Shown here in pieces: positions 1-7,346 of a stretch of 32,406 nt of DNA. The notes under the pieces were generated by a model. The model saw only the letters and a program-made list of their open reading frames with translations, was not told the origin of the DNA and did not search any database. Location: NCBI GenBank assembly GCA_902475375.1, contig CABRZC010000010.1, positions 1-32,406 of the forward strand, read 5' to 3'. Every line of letters begins with the position of its first letter. Position 1 is the first letter of the stretch. The position numbers were made by a program, and so were the translations under genes. Source of the stretch: an uncultured Collinsella sp. GTDB taxonomy: Bacteria; Actinomycetota; Coriobacteriia; Coriobacteriales; Coriobacteriaceae.

Positions 1-21
1 CAAAGGGGACAGGCCCCTTTG
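1..21. repeat. Short perfect palindrome CAAAGGGG/CCCCTTTG
   Basis: An 8-bp perfect inverted repeat (CAAAGGGG, then CCCCTTTG) encloses a 5-nt ACAGG loop at the window edge. A related palindrome with a CAAAGGGAC core occurs at 11364-11393, so this may belong to a dispersed family. It could also be the end of a terminator for a gene outside the window. Confidence 0.5.
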
Positions 22-34
22 TGGTGCTTTTGAC

Positions 35-85
35 GTTTGCCCAGATAAAACCTGCCAAATAAACCTGTACCTTTTTGGTAGGTTT
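35..85 (+). repeat. Copy 1 of the AACCTGCC hairpin repeat
   Basis: The copy begins with GTTTGCCCAGAT, continues AAAACCTGCCAAATAAACCTG and ends in TTTTTGGTAGGTTT. The AACCTGCCA arm can pair with the TGGTAGGTT arm (one wobble). Related copies are at 8159-8207 and 10148-10190 (inverted) and at 9467-9514 and 17934-17970 (same orientation). The repeat contains the TTG at 75 that would otherwise extend the folate gene, which argues against that upstream start. Confidence 0.8.
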
Positions 86-101
86 GGGAGATGAGGCTGG
101 G

Positions 102-698
102 ATGGATAAGGCTGAGTTGCGGCGGGCGGTGATTGCCCGACGCAATGCTCTTGATTTGGATGTTCGAGCGGCGAAGTCTGCTGTTGTATGCGCGCGGCTT
201 GTTGAGCTGATGGATCGCTTGGGTGCCGCGGCACCGCACACCGTTGCCGTCTATGCCGCGATGGGTTCCGAAGTCAATCCCGCCGCGTTTGCCGCCGCGG
301 CCGTCGCGTGTGGCTGGCGCGTAGCCTATCCGTGCATGCTCTCGGCAACCGAAGCTGCTGCCTGCGGCCAGCGTATGTGCATGAGAACGGCCGCCGCCGG
401 CGACGCACCCGCGGCCCCGTTTATCGCCCACCCTACGCGGGCCTTCGCAGCCACGGACGTCGACAGCGACCGCTTCCCCATCGTGCCTGCCAAGGCTCTC
501 GACATGGTTGTCGTGCCGCTCGTGGCTTTCGACCGCGCCGGCGCGCGCCTGGGCTACGGCGGCGGCTGCTACGACCGCTACCTGCCCATACTCTCGCCCA
601 CATGCCAAATCATCGGCATCGCCTTTGACGAGCAGCGCGTCGACCACGTTCCCACCGACGCCCACGATCTGCCGCTGCCCAACATCGTCAGCGCCTAA
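102..698 (+). CDS. fau: 5-formyltetrahydrofolate cyclo-ligase
   Basis: This cytosolic enzyme converts 5-formyl-THF to 5,10-methenyl-THF at the expense of ATP, returning the storage folate to one-carbon metabolism. The protein is 198 aa from the ATG at 102, within the usual 180-200 aa. An N-terminal basic helix (KAELRRAVIARRNAL) precedes the family's C-terminal signature GARLGYGGGCYDRYLP, whose glycine-rich loop binds nucleotide. A longer reading from TTG 75 has no ribosome site and starts inside a hairpin repeat; the ATG at 102 has GAGG five bases upstream, so it is preferred. The gene converges on metA with 23 bp between the stops and no clear terminator. Identification is firm; the symbol follows E. 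coli usage. Confidence 0.93.
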   Translation: MDKAELRRAVIARRNALDLDVRAAKSAVVCARLVELMDRLGAAAPHTVAVYAAMGSEVNPAAFAAAAVACGWRVAYPCMLSATEAAACGQRMCMRTAAAGDAPAAPFIAHPTRAFAATDVDSDRFPIVPAKALDMVVVPLVAFDRAGARLGYGGGCYDRYLPILSPTCQIIGIAFDEQRVDHVPTDAHDLPLPNIVSA

Positions 699-721
699 AT
701 GCCAGCGTCCTTCCCGACAGC

Positions 722-1648
722 CTAGTGCTCCTCGCCGGCGCGGGCCAGGTCGTAGGGCGTGGTCTGGTAGACGTAGTAGTTGAGCCAGTTGGTGTAGAGC
801 AGCTGAGCTTGGCTGCGCCAGACGTTGCGCGGCTCGGCGGTGGGGTCGTCGCCCGGGAAGTAATGCGCCGGCACCTCCGGGTTGAGCCCGCGCTTCACGT
901 CGCGCTCGTACTCCAGGCGCAGCGTGTCGGTATCGTACTCGGGGTGGCCAAAGACAAAGAAACGGCGGCTGTCGGTCGACTTGACGATGTACAGGCCCAC
1001 CTCGTCGGACACGGCCACGACCTCAAGCTGCGGCTCGGCCTCCACATCCTCGCGACGCACATCGGTGTTGCGCGAGTGCACGGCATAGAAGCGGTCGTCG
1101 AAGCCGCGCACCAGCGGGCTTTGCGGCTTCACCAGATGATGCTCGAACACGCCGCTCGCCTTGGCCGGCAGGTCGTGCTTCTGGATACCGTAATGATGGT
1201 AGAGCCCCGCCTGCGCGCCCCAACAAATGTGCAGCGTAGAGTGCACGTGCGTGGTAGACCAGTCCATGATCTGGCAGAGCTCGGGCCAGTAGTCGACCGC
1301 CTCGAACGGCATCTGCTCCACCGGCGCACCCGTGATGATCAAGCCGTCGTAGTGGATGTCGCGGATGTCGTCGAACGTGCGATAGAACGTCTCCAGGTGG
1401 CCGGCGCTTACGTGCGTGGCCTCGTGCGTTTTAGTGCGCAGCAGATCCACCTCCACCTGCAGCGGCGTGTTGGAGAGTTTGCGCATGATCTGCGTCTCGG
1501 TGGCGATTTTGGTAGGCATGAGGTTGAGGATGAGCACGCGCAGCGGACGGATGTCCTGGTGCAGCGCGCGGTACTCGGTCATGACAAAGATGTTCTCGCT
1601 CTCGAGCTGCGCGGCGGCAGGGAGGGCGTCGGGAATGCGAATGGGCAT
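722..1648 (-). CDS. metAA: Homoserine O-acyltransferase MetA (probable O-acetyltransferase)
   Basis: The enzyme activates homoserine by O-acylation, the first committed step of methionine synthesis. The 308-aa protein aligns over its length with the MetA/HTS family (class I glutamine-amidotransferase-like fold). The nucleophile Cys142 lies in HICWGAQ, and the catalytic pair His235 and Glu237 in FGHPEYD. Residue 111, in the TGAPVEQ loop, is Glu. In this family Glu at 111 has been tied to acetyl-CoA and Gly to succinyl-CoA, so O-acetylhomoserine is the expected product despite the 'MetA' name. AAGGAG lies a few bases before the ATG. It diverges from the dehydrogenase gene at 1860. I saw no SAM riboswitch in the roughly 210-bp gap, and no other methionine gene is in the window. 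Confidence 0.95.
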   Translation of the reverse strand: MPIRIPDALPAAAQLESENIFVMTEYRALHQDIRPLRVLILNLMPTKIATETQIMRKLSNTPLQVEVDLLRTKTHEATHVSAGHLETFYRTFDDIRDIHYDGLIITGAPVEQMPFEAVDYWPELCQIMDWSTTHVHSTLHICWGAQAGLYHHYGIQKHDLPAKASGVFEHHLVKPQSPLVRGFDDRFYAVHSRNTDVRREDVEAEPQLEVVAVSDEVGLYIVKSTDSRRFFVFGHPEYDTDTLRLEYERDVKRGLNPEVPAHYFPGDDPTAEPRNVWRSQAQLLYTNWLNYYVYQTTPYDLARAGEEH

Positions 1649-1816
1649 GGATGCTCCTTACGAGTCAGTTGCAGCTATGGTACAACGACCGGCCCCATCC
1701 GCGCGAGCACATCGCCCAGCGATGCCGCCAGCGGCCCAAATCACTCCAAAAGTAGAGATTAGGGCATGTCCCAAAAATCTACGGCGCTTTAGCCTAGCAA
1801 AGTGGCAGCAGGACGC

Positions 1817-1822
1817 TACAAT
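1817..1822 (+). promoter_or_regulatory. Possible -10 box for the 2-hydroxyacid dehydrogenase
   Basis: A TACAAT hexamer lies 37 bp upstream of the ATG at 1860, in the metA/dehydrogenase divergent gap. The -35 region is poor (TAGCAA at 1795-1800, 16-bp spacing). The only support is the -10 match and its position. Confidence 0.3.
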
Positions 1823-1859
1823 GGTTCGACGCGAAAAACTCGGCCGAAAGGATACATAT

Positions 1860-2837
1860 ATGTACCAGACGCGTAAGATCGGTGTGGTCGGCCAGGGCCA
1901 CGTAGGAGCACATGTCGCCAACAGCCTGCTCATGCAGGGCATTGCCGATGAGCTGTACCTGTGCGATATCAACGAGGCCAAGGTGACGTCCGAGGTCCAG
2001 GACCTGCGCGACTCCCTTTCGTTTGTCCCGTATAACACCAAAATCGTCAACTGCTACGACCACTACGAGGAGCTGGCTTGCTGCGACGTCATCGTCAACG
2101 CCGCCGGCAAGGTCGCGCTGGCCGCCGGCAACCGCGACGGCGAGCTGTTCTTTACCACCGACGCCGCCCGCACCTTTGCCAAGCGCATCGTCGACGCCGG
2201 CTTTGACGGCATCTTCGTAAGCATCTCCAACCCCTGCGACGTCGTGTGCACCGAGCTGTGGCACCTGACCGGCTACGATCCCAAGAAGATCATCGGCTCG
2301 GGCTGCGGTCTGGACTCCGCCCGCCTGCGCACCGAGATCTCCAAGAAGGTCGGCGTGAGCCCCAAGTCCATTGACGCCTACATGATCGGCGAGCACGGCT
2401 TTAGCCAGCTGGCCGCCTTTAAGGCCGCGACCATCGCCGGCAAGAGCCTCAACGAGCTTCAGGCCGAGAACCCCGACAAGTACACTTTTGACCACATGGA
2501 GGTCGAGGAGCTCGCGCGCAAGGGCGGCTATGTGACCTACCAGGGCAAGCAGTGCACCGAGTACGCCGTCGCCAACTCCGCCGCGCGCGTCTGCGCTGCC
2601 GTTCTGCACAACGAGCACGCCGTGCTTTCCGCCTCCACGCTCATGACCGGCCAGTATGGCGAGGAGGGCATCTTCACCTCCCTGCCGTGCGTGATCGGCG
2701 CCGAGGGCGTCGAGGAGGTCTACACGCTCGACCTGTCCGAGTACGAGCTCGAGGGCTTCCACAAGAGCTGCCAGCACATCCGCGACAACATCGCCCAGCT
2801 CGACTGGTGGGACGCCGAGGCCTACGACGCAAAGTAG
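1860..2837 (+). CDS. L-lactate / L-2-hydroxyisocaproate dehydrogenase family protein
   Basis: This NAD-dependent 2-hydroxyacid/2-oxoacid oxidoreductase of the LDH/MDH fold has 325 aa from ATG 1860, which follows GAAAGGA with good spacing. The upstream extension of this frame runs antisense through metA and is rejected. The N-terminal Rossmann motif is GVVGQGHVGAHVAN. An Asp follows the second strand (LCDIN), consistent with NAD. SISNPCDV and GLDSARLR follow, then the catalytic His in GEHGFSQ. The substrate loop (AAGKVALAAGNRD) lacks the Gln of classical L-LDH (GAPQKPGETR-type). The GEHG-S-Q and ARKGG stretches recall L-2-hydroxyisocaproate dehydrogenases. It may therefore reduce pyruvate or branched/aromatic 2-oxoacids to regenerate NAD+ in fermentation. 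Family certain, substrate not. The gene is monocistronic, with a strong terminator 43 bp after the stop. Confidence 0.85.
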   Translation: MYQTRKIGVVGQGHVGAHVANSLLMQGIADELYLCDINEAKVTSEVQDLRDSLSFVPYNTKIVNCYDHYEELACCDVIVNAAGKVALAAGNRDGELFFTTDAARTFAKRIVDAGFDGIFVSISNPCDVVCTELWHLTGYDPKKIIGSGCGLDSARLRTEISKKVGVSPKSIDAYMIGEHGFSQLAAFKAATIAGKSLNELQAENPDKYTFDHMEVEELARKGGYVTYQGKQCTEYAVANSAARVCAAVLHNEHAVLSASTLMTGQYGEEGIFTSLPCVIGAEGVEEVYTLDLSEYELEGFHKSCQHIRDNIAQLDWWDAEAYDAK

Positions 2838-2880
2838 GCCGCTGGCTGCCGCAACTTTGCGAATCTAAGTGCGATACTAA

Positions 2881-2918
2881 GCGGGCCGCGCCGGAAATCC
2901 CCGGCGCGGCCCGCTTTT
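2881..2918 (+). terminator. Intrinsic terminator of the 2-hydroxyacid dehydrogenase
   Basis: A perfect 14-bp GC stem (GCGGGCCGCGCCGG at 2881-2894, complement at 2901-2914) with a 6-nt loop is followed by TTTT on plus. It starts 43 bp after the stop codon. Confidence 0.92.
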
Positions 2919-2947
2919 CGACTCATACAGCACGCTCGCACATTTAG

Positions 2948-3123
2948 GTCTAATACTTTCCCCGAGAAGTGAACGAGCAAAATCGAGCCCCCGGAGCATC
3001 GACACTTTATGGGAGCCATTTCCTGCAGTTTCATTGAGATTTTCCTGCGGTTTTGGCGCCAAAAAGTGTCGATACTTCGAGGGTCCAAAATAGGTCGTTC
3101 ACTTCTCGGGAAAAGTATTTGAC
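2948..3123. repeat. Nested long inverted repeat, element i
   Basis: The outer arms 2948-2976 and 3095-3123 are complementary over 29 bp with two mismatches; they carry AATACTTT and GAGAAGTGAACGA. Inside them a second pair, around ATCGACACTTT (2998-3008) and AAAGTGTCGAT (3063-3073), continues the pairing with scattered transitions. The whole 176 bp could fold into one long hairpin. The central ~50 nt contains CCTGCGGTTTT at 3044-3054 and then GGCGCCAAAAA before the right arm. An element at 17719-17842 has the same plan with different arms but the same core. No protein is encoded. Confidence 0.85.
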
Positions 3124-3164
3124 TTCGTTTTTCGACAAACAAAACCGGTCATCGCAACGCAAAC

Positions 3165-3189
3165 GGGGCCTGCGCTTAGCGTAGGCCCC
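3165..3189 (-). terminator. Probable terminator of SIS1
   Basis: GGGGCCTGCGC and GCGTAGGCCCC form an 11-bp stem (one G-T) around a TTA loop, 41 bp past the SIS1 stop. The minus-strand tail (GTTTGCGTTG) is only moderately T-rich, so termination may be partial. Confidence 0.6.
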
Positions 3190-3230
3190 GACGTGAGAAG
3201 TTGTTACCCCGGTAACTTAATACCGCTCGA

Positions 3231-4199
3231 TTAGTACTGCTCGATACCCATGTAGCGACGAACCTCGGGGCTGTGGTCGAACACCTTGCCGCGGGCGGCG
3301 CGCAGCTCGCAGCTCATGTTGTAGAAGAAGATCGGCTCCAGGAACGAACGCACGCTGGCAGGCACGTCGCCCACACCGTACTCGAGCGCATCGAGCACCA
3401 TGACCGTATCGGTATGCGTGTTGAGGAATGCAAGTGCACGTTCCTCCATGGGGCGGCACTCGCCCGATCCGAGCTGTACAAAGTAGAACACGCCGGGCTC
3501 GGTGGCTTCGAACGGGCCGTGGAAGTACTCGCCGGAGTGGATGTAGCAGCAGTGCTGCCACTGCATCTCCATGAGCGAGCAGATGGCCATGGCGTAGGTC
3601 TGGCTAAAGTTGGGGCCGGAACCCAGGATATAGAAGAACTCGTGCTGCTGGCAGAGCTCGGCGAAGCGATCGCCCAGCTCGGCGTTGACCTTCTCGCGGG
3701 CAGCGGGCAGCAGCGCATCCATCTGCTTGAGGCCAGCGTACATGTCGGCAAGCGCCTCGTAACCCTCTTGCTGGTCGAGCAGCTCGGCAGCCATCAGGGC
3801 GCCGATGCCCTGCGGCACCTCGGCCTGCGGCACGCCTTCGCCCCACGGATAGACCCAGGTGGTCCACTTGCCATTGTCGATCTTGGAGCCCTCGCAGTCG
3901 GTGAGGGCGACAACCTCGGCGCCGGCGGCCAGCGCCATCTCGCAACCGTCGACGACCTCCTGCGTATTGCCGCTGTGGCTGCAGGCGATGACGAGCGACT
4001 TCTCGCCAAGACTCTTGGGAGCCATCAGGCAAAACTCGCGTGCCGTGTAGACCGTCGAGGTAAACGTGGTGGCCTCGCGCTTGAGTAGCTCGTTGGCCGG
4101 CATCAGGTCGATCATCGAACCGCCGCAGGCGATCCAAAAGACGTTCTCAATCTTGCCCTTGCGCTCGATAATTTCCTGAACCAGATCATGTGCGTTCAC
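3231..4199 (-). CDS. SIS-domain sugar isomerase/deglycase, FrlB-like (SIS1)
   Basis: This is a 322-aa cytosolic protein with the two SIS modules of the FrlB/GfrF/GlmS-isomerase group. The first module has ACGGS (24-28) and the sugar-phosphate loop CSHSGNT (73-79). The second carries GEYFHGPFE, the conserved Glu/His stretch near the active site in this group. Characterised relatives split fructoselysine-6-phosphate or glucoselysine-6-phosphate into glucose-6-phosphate and lysine, and this copy keeps every motif I would expect. The start is GTG at 4199 behind GGAGGA (9-nt spacing). It lies 144 bp downstream of GntR1 on the same strand, with a duplicated 23-bp motif between them that probably binds GntR1. 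The exact substrate (amino acid or amine moiety) cannot be read from sequence. Confidence 0.85.
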   Translation of the reverse strand: MNAHDLVQEIIERKGKIENVFWIACGGSMIDLMPANELLKREATTFTSTVYTAREFCLMAPKSLGEKSLVIACSHSGNTQEVVDGCEMALAAGAEVVALTDCEGSKIDNGKWTTWVYPWGEGVPQAEVPQGIGALMAAELLDQQEGYEALADMYAGLKQMDALLPAAREKVNAELGDRFAELCQQHEFFYILGSGPNFSQTYAMAICSLMEMQWQHCCYIHSGEYFHGPFEATEPGVFYFVQLGSGECRPMEERALAFLNTHTDTVMVLDALEYGVGDVPASVRSFLEPIFFYNMSCELRAARGKVFDHSPEVRRYMGIEQY

Positions 4200-4255
4200 G
4201 GTGATGTTCCTCCTTGTGTGGCGGCTTTGAACGACGACAGCTCGTACCTGCAGTC

Positions 4256-4340
4256 GTTCTATGTTGTCCTATTTATAGCACGCACGATGATGCAAGTGAA
4301 GTCATTTCACCAAATTTGTTCTATGTTGTTCTATCTATGG
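4256..4340 (-). promoter_or_regulatory. Duplicated operator-like motif upstream of SIS1
   Basis: Two direct copies of a 23-bp motif begin at 4256 and 4318 (62 bp apart): GTTCTATGTTGTCCTATTTA and GTTCTATGTTGTTCTATCTA. They occupy the AT-rich gap between the GntR1 stop and the SIS1 start, the natural place for a GntR1-controlled SIS1 promoter. That GntR1 binds here is inferred from position and repetition only. Confidence 0.55.
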
Positions 4341-4343
4341 ACG

Positions 4344-5099
4344 TTAGATGTCGAACACGTAACGCGAGCCCACGATCTTTTGGCGCCCGAGCAGCAAGGG
4401 CCGCTCGTCCTCATCGGTAAAGTACGCCTCCATATAGAAGAGCGGCTCGCCGACCGGCACCTCCAGCAGCGGGGCTGCCTGCGCATCGGCAAGCGCAATC
4501 TCCACAGTACAGGGGTCGGACTTGAGCGGCGCACGGCCCGAATGCTCGGCAACGAGCGCAAAGATGGAATTGTCCGTGAGGTCCTTGTCGGCAAGCGTCT
4601 GCAGATAGGGATGGTCGGCCAGCACAAAGGCGTTGTTCTCGAGCATGACGGGCACGCCGTCTGCCGTGCGCACGCGCTCGACAACGATGAGCTCGCAGCC
4701 GGGTTCCACCCCAAAAAACGCCGCGTCCTCGCGCGTCGCCGCAACCACCGTGCGCGACACCAGACGTGCTCCGGCCACCATGTCGTTGGCAGCGCAACCC
4801 TCGGAAAAGCTCTGAACGTCACCCTTCTGGACAATCTTGCGCTTGAGTTTGGGTGCGCACACAAACGTGCCCCTCCCCTGCTGGCGGTTGAGATACCCCG
4901 CGCGTGACAGCTCCTCGATGGCGCGGCGCACGGTGACGCGTCCCACGCCGTAAGACTTCGCGAGCTCCATCTCAGAAGGAATGCGCGAGCCGGATGCGTA
5001 CACGCCGTGTGCGATCTCGCCCTTTAGGTCGTCCATTACCTGCTGGTACAGCGGCACGGCAGACACCTCAGTGCGCTCGGTTTTATCGTCGGATGCCAT
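4344..5099 (-). CDS. GntR family transcriptional regulator with UTRA domain (GntR1)
   Basis: A 251-aa regulator of the HutC/FrlR type. The N-terminal winged helix (about residues 15-85) has the usual PLYQQVMDDLKGEI, RIPSEMELA and VTVRRAIEEL helices and the QQGRGTFV wing. The C-terminal UTRA domain (about 100-250) binds small effectors, in relatives often sugar phosphates. It ends in GSRYVFDI, like GntR2 (GSRYVMVM), and the two are clear paralogues. The ATG at 5099 lies 2 bp after the recQ stop and its GGAG sits inside recQ, so the two genes are probably translationally coupled. SIS1 follows downstream, and a repeated motif in between suggests it controls SIS1. It is probably a repressor relieved by a phosphorylated substrate; the effector is unknown. 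Confidence 0.9.
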   Translation of the reverse strand: MASDDKTERTEVSAVPLYQQVMDDLKGEIAHGVYASGSRIPSEMELAKSYGVGRVTVRRAIEELSRAGYLNRQQGRGTFVCAPKLKRKIVQKGDVQSFSEGCAANDMVAGARLVSRTVVAATREDAAFFGVEPGCELIVVERVRTADGVPVMLENNAFVLADHPYLQTLADKDLTDNSIFALVAEHSGRAPLKSDPCTVEIALADAQAAPLLEVPVGEPLFYMEAYFTDEDERPLLLGRQKIVGSRYVFDI

Positions 5100-5101
5100 C
5101 G

Positions 5102-7084
5102 TTATGCTCCATTCCGTGCATGCTCGGACTCAAACTCTTCAATCGCCGCCATAAACTGCTCGCCAAAGGCGTCGGCCTTTTTCTCGCCGATACCGCTGAC
5201 CTGGATAAGCTCGTCGCGCGTCTGCGGGCGTAGGCGGCACAGACCGCGCAGAGCCTTGTCGGAGAAGACCATGTACGGCGCCATCTCCAGCTCGGTCGAA
5301 ATCTCCTTGCGCAGGGCACGCAGGCGCTCGAACAGCTCGGCATCGTCACCCACGCGCGGGCGCTGATCCAGCTCGGCCTCCTCGCGCAGCAGATCCACCG
5401 CACGGCGGGCGCGGGCCGAGGCCTTGCGCTTGGACGCGCGACGCTTAACGGTAAAGGCAAACGCCTCGTCCTCGACCTCGCCGGCACGCGGGCCCAGGCC
5501 AACGACCGGGTACTGCCCCTGCGAGGCGGCCAAGTAACCGCGGCCGCACAGCTGGCCGATGATATCCTTGATACGCCCGACCGATTCGCTCGACAGCTCA
5601 CCGTAGCCGCGGTCCTCATCCAGATGCATCTGGCGAATACGCTCGGTGTTGCCGCCGTGAAGCACGTCGGCGATCAGTGACTTGCCAAAGCGCATGGGTC
5701 GCGTGGCCACATAGCGAACGACAGCGCGGGCCATATCGGTGACGTCCTCGACCTCGAACTGCGTGAGGCAATTGCTGCAGTTACCGCAGCCCTCGGCCTC
5801 GACCATGGCGGTGGCGCCCGCACCGGCCGCTGCCGCATGTTCGGCCGCAGCCTCGTCGCCAAAGTAGCGCAGCATGTATTCGCGCAGGCAGCCGGTGGTA
5901 TTGCAGTAGCCCTCCATCTGGCTGAGCAGACGATATCGATTCTGAAGCGCCCACGCGCGCTGCTCCTCGTCGAGCGCCTCGTCGGCGGCATCGCCGCGGT
6001 CGATCAGAAAGCGGCGCATGCGAAAATCGTTGCCGTTCCACAGCAGGTGGCAGCTGGCCGGGTCGCCATCACGGCCGGCGCGACCCGCCTCCTGGTAGTA
6101 AGCTTCGATGCTCTCGGGCACGTTGTTGTGGATCACGTAGCGCACGTTGGGCTTGTCGATACCCATGCCAAAGGCGTTGGTGGCAACCATCACCTGGATA
6201 TCGTCGTCGATAAAGGCGCGCTGGCTTTGGCGGCGGGCGTCGTTGCCCATGCCGGCATGGTAGCGGCCAACACGAATGCCGCTGGGGCCCAGCGCCTCGG
6301 CAAGCTCACCTGCCAGCGCATCGACTGTCTTGCGGGTCGAGCAATACACGATGCCGCTCTCGCCCGAATGCGCGATCACGTAGTCGCGCACCCATGCTGC
6401 CTTGGCTTTGTCGCCCATCTCCTCGCAGCCAAAGTAGAGGTTCTTGCGATCGAAGCCCGTCACCACCGCCGCGGGATTTTGCAGGCCAAGCATCTGCTGA
6501 ATGTCCGCGCGCACACGCTCGGTCGCCGTAGCGGTAAAGGCCGCCACGACGGGGCGCTGCGGCAGGGAATCGATGAACTCGCGAATCTGCAGGTAGGCGG
6601 GGCGGAAATCCTGGCCCCACTGGCTTACGCAGTGGGCCTCGTCAATGGCCACGAGCGGCACGCCAATGCCGCCGTCCGTCGCGGCTTCCTGCGCAAAGGC
6701 CAAAAAACGCGGCTCGAGCAGGCGCTCAGGCGCCACGTACATAAGCTGGTAGCGGCCCTCGCGCGCCCGCTTGAGCACAGTGTTTTGCTGGGCCGGGGTA
6801 AGGCTGGAGTTGAGATAGCTGGGTCGCGCACCCGCCGCGAGCAACGCACGGGTCTGGTCCTCCATAAGCGACAGCAGCGGACTCACCACAAAGGTGATGC
6901 CGGGCAGCATGAGCGCGGGCACCTGGTAGCAAATGGACTTGCCGGCGCCCGTGGGCATAACACCCAGCGCATCGCGACCGGCAAGGATCGCATCGACCAT
7001 GCGGTCCTGCCCCGGGCGAAACGAGGTGTAGCCAAAATAGGCGCCGAGCGTGTCGAGCGCCATCTGCTGCATGCTATCGGTCAT
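5102..7084 (-). CDS. recQ: ATP-dependent DNA helicase RecQ
   Basis: A 3'-5' superfamily 2 helicase for recombination and replication-fork repair. The 660-aa protein has the full bacterial layout. Walker A is PTGAGKS (44-50), the DEAH box is at 148-151, and the RecQ aromatic loop AHCVSQWGQDFRP follows. Motif VI contains QEAGRAGRDG. The zinc-binding region supplies Cys in YCNTTGC and CGNCSNC. A winged-helix RQC region comes next, then a C-terminal HRDC domain of about 75 residues (LRALRKEIS through GEQFMAAIEEF). AGGAAACC precedes the ATG. GntR1 follows at once in the same transcript, an unexpected partner for a repair helicase. No sign of truncation. Confidence 0.96.
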   Translation of the reverse strand: MTDSMQQMALDTLGAYFGYTSFRPGQDRMVDAILAGRDALGVMPTGAGKSICYQVPALMLPGITFVVSPLLSLMEDQTRALLAAGARPSYLNSSLTPAQQNTVLKRAREGRYQLMYVAPERLLEPRFLAFAQEAATDGGIGVPLVAIDEAHCVSQWGQDFRPAYLQIREFIDSLPQRPVVAAFTATATERVRADIQQMLGLQNPAAVVTGFDRKNLYFGCEEMGDKAKAAWVRDYVIAHSGESGIVYCSTRKTVDALAGELAEALGPSGIRVGRYHAGMGNDARRQSQRAFIDDDIQVMVATNAFGMGIDKPNVRYVIHNNVPESIEAYYQEAGRAGRDGDPASCHLLWNGNDFRMRRFLIDRGDAADEALDEEQRAWALQNRYRLLSQMEGYCNTTGCLREYMLRYFGDEAAAEHAAAAGAGATAMVEAEGCGNCSNCLTQFEVEDVTDMARAVVRYVATRPMRFGKSLIADVLHGGNTERIRQMHLDEDRGYGELSSESVGRIKDIIGQLCGRGYLAASQGQYPVVGLGPRAGEVEDEAFAFTVKRRASKRKASARARRAVDLLREEAELDQRPRVGDDAELFERLRALRKEISTELEMAPYMVFSDKALRGLCRLRPQTRDELIQVSGIGEKKADAFGEQFMAAIEEFESEHARNGA

Positions 7085-7210
7085 GGTTTCCTAACGTTCA
7101 AGTCATCTGCCGCCGATTATACGCCGCCACGCGGACCGGTGCCGCGCAGCTGTCAGCCACGGGCGGCGCAATCCGAAAGGAACGAGCGTGGATTTTTGGA
7201 CACTTTCCGG

Positions 7211-7278
7211 ATGAGCGTGGATAATCTCCCACTTTGAGGCCGTAACCGAGCCAAAAACGGGAGATTATCCACGCTCAT
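7211..7278. repeat. Long perfect inverted repeat, element ii
   Basis: Perfect 20-bp arms (ATGAGCGTGGATAATCTCCC at 7211-7230, complement at 7259-7278) flank a 28-nt spacer ending in GAGCCAAAAAC. A partial direct copy of the left arm (GAGCGTGGAT at 7184-7193) lies just upstream. There is no T-tract on either side and it sits between GntR2 and recQ, so it is not an ordinary terminator. The GCCAAAAA before the right arm also occurs in elements i and iv. Confidence 0.85.
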
Positions 7279-7318
7279 TCTGCAGATTGCTGCTCTGGCG
7301 GGCTTGCAGCGTCGAGCC

Positions 7319-7346
7319 GTTACGCGGTTTGGTAAAACCGCGTAAC
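7319..7346 (-). terminator. Hairpin abutting the GntR2 stop codon
   Basis: GTTACGCGGTTT and AAACCGCGTAAC form a perfect 12-bp stem with a 4-nt loop, directly after the GntR2 TAA. No U-tract follows on minus, so it may stabilise the mRNA 3' end rather than terminate by itself. Confidence 0.5.

Larger units (their letters stand above)
2838..3230. other. Gene-free convergent region with two terminators and a large inverted repeat
   Basis: This 393-bp gap separates the convergent dehydrogenase and SIS1 genes. It holds the dehydrogenase terminator, a 176-bp nested inverted repeat and a hairpin serving SIS1, each listed separately. The open frames crossing it on minus have no family features and follow the repeat arms, so I call no gene here. 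Confidence 0.7.

Noticed and set aside
1416..1859. N-terminal extension of the dehydrogenase from 1416
   Set aside because: It would overlap metA by more than 200 bp, whereas ATG 1860 has a ribosome site and begins the Rossmann fold at the expected distance.
1649..1859. SAM or T-box riboswitch before metA
   Set aside because: The gap is short and shared with a divergent promoter, and I see no conserved S-box or T-box elements.
2948..3123. Insertion sequence remnant or MITE with target duplication
   Set aside because: There is long terminal inversion but no clear flanking target duplication and no transposase fragment, so I call it only an inverted repeat.
5837..7237. A 466-codon plus-strand frame opposite recQ
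   Set aside because: recQ has all its motifs on minus; the shadow has no motif and no ribosome site.
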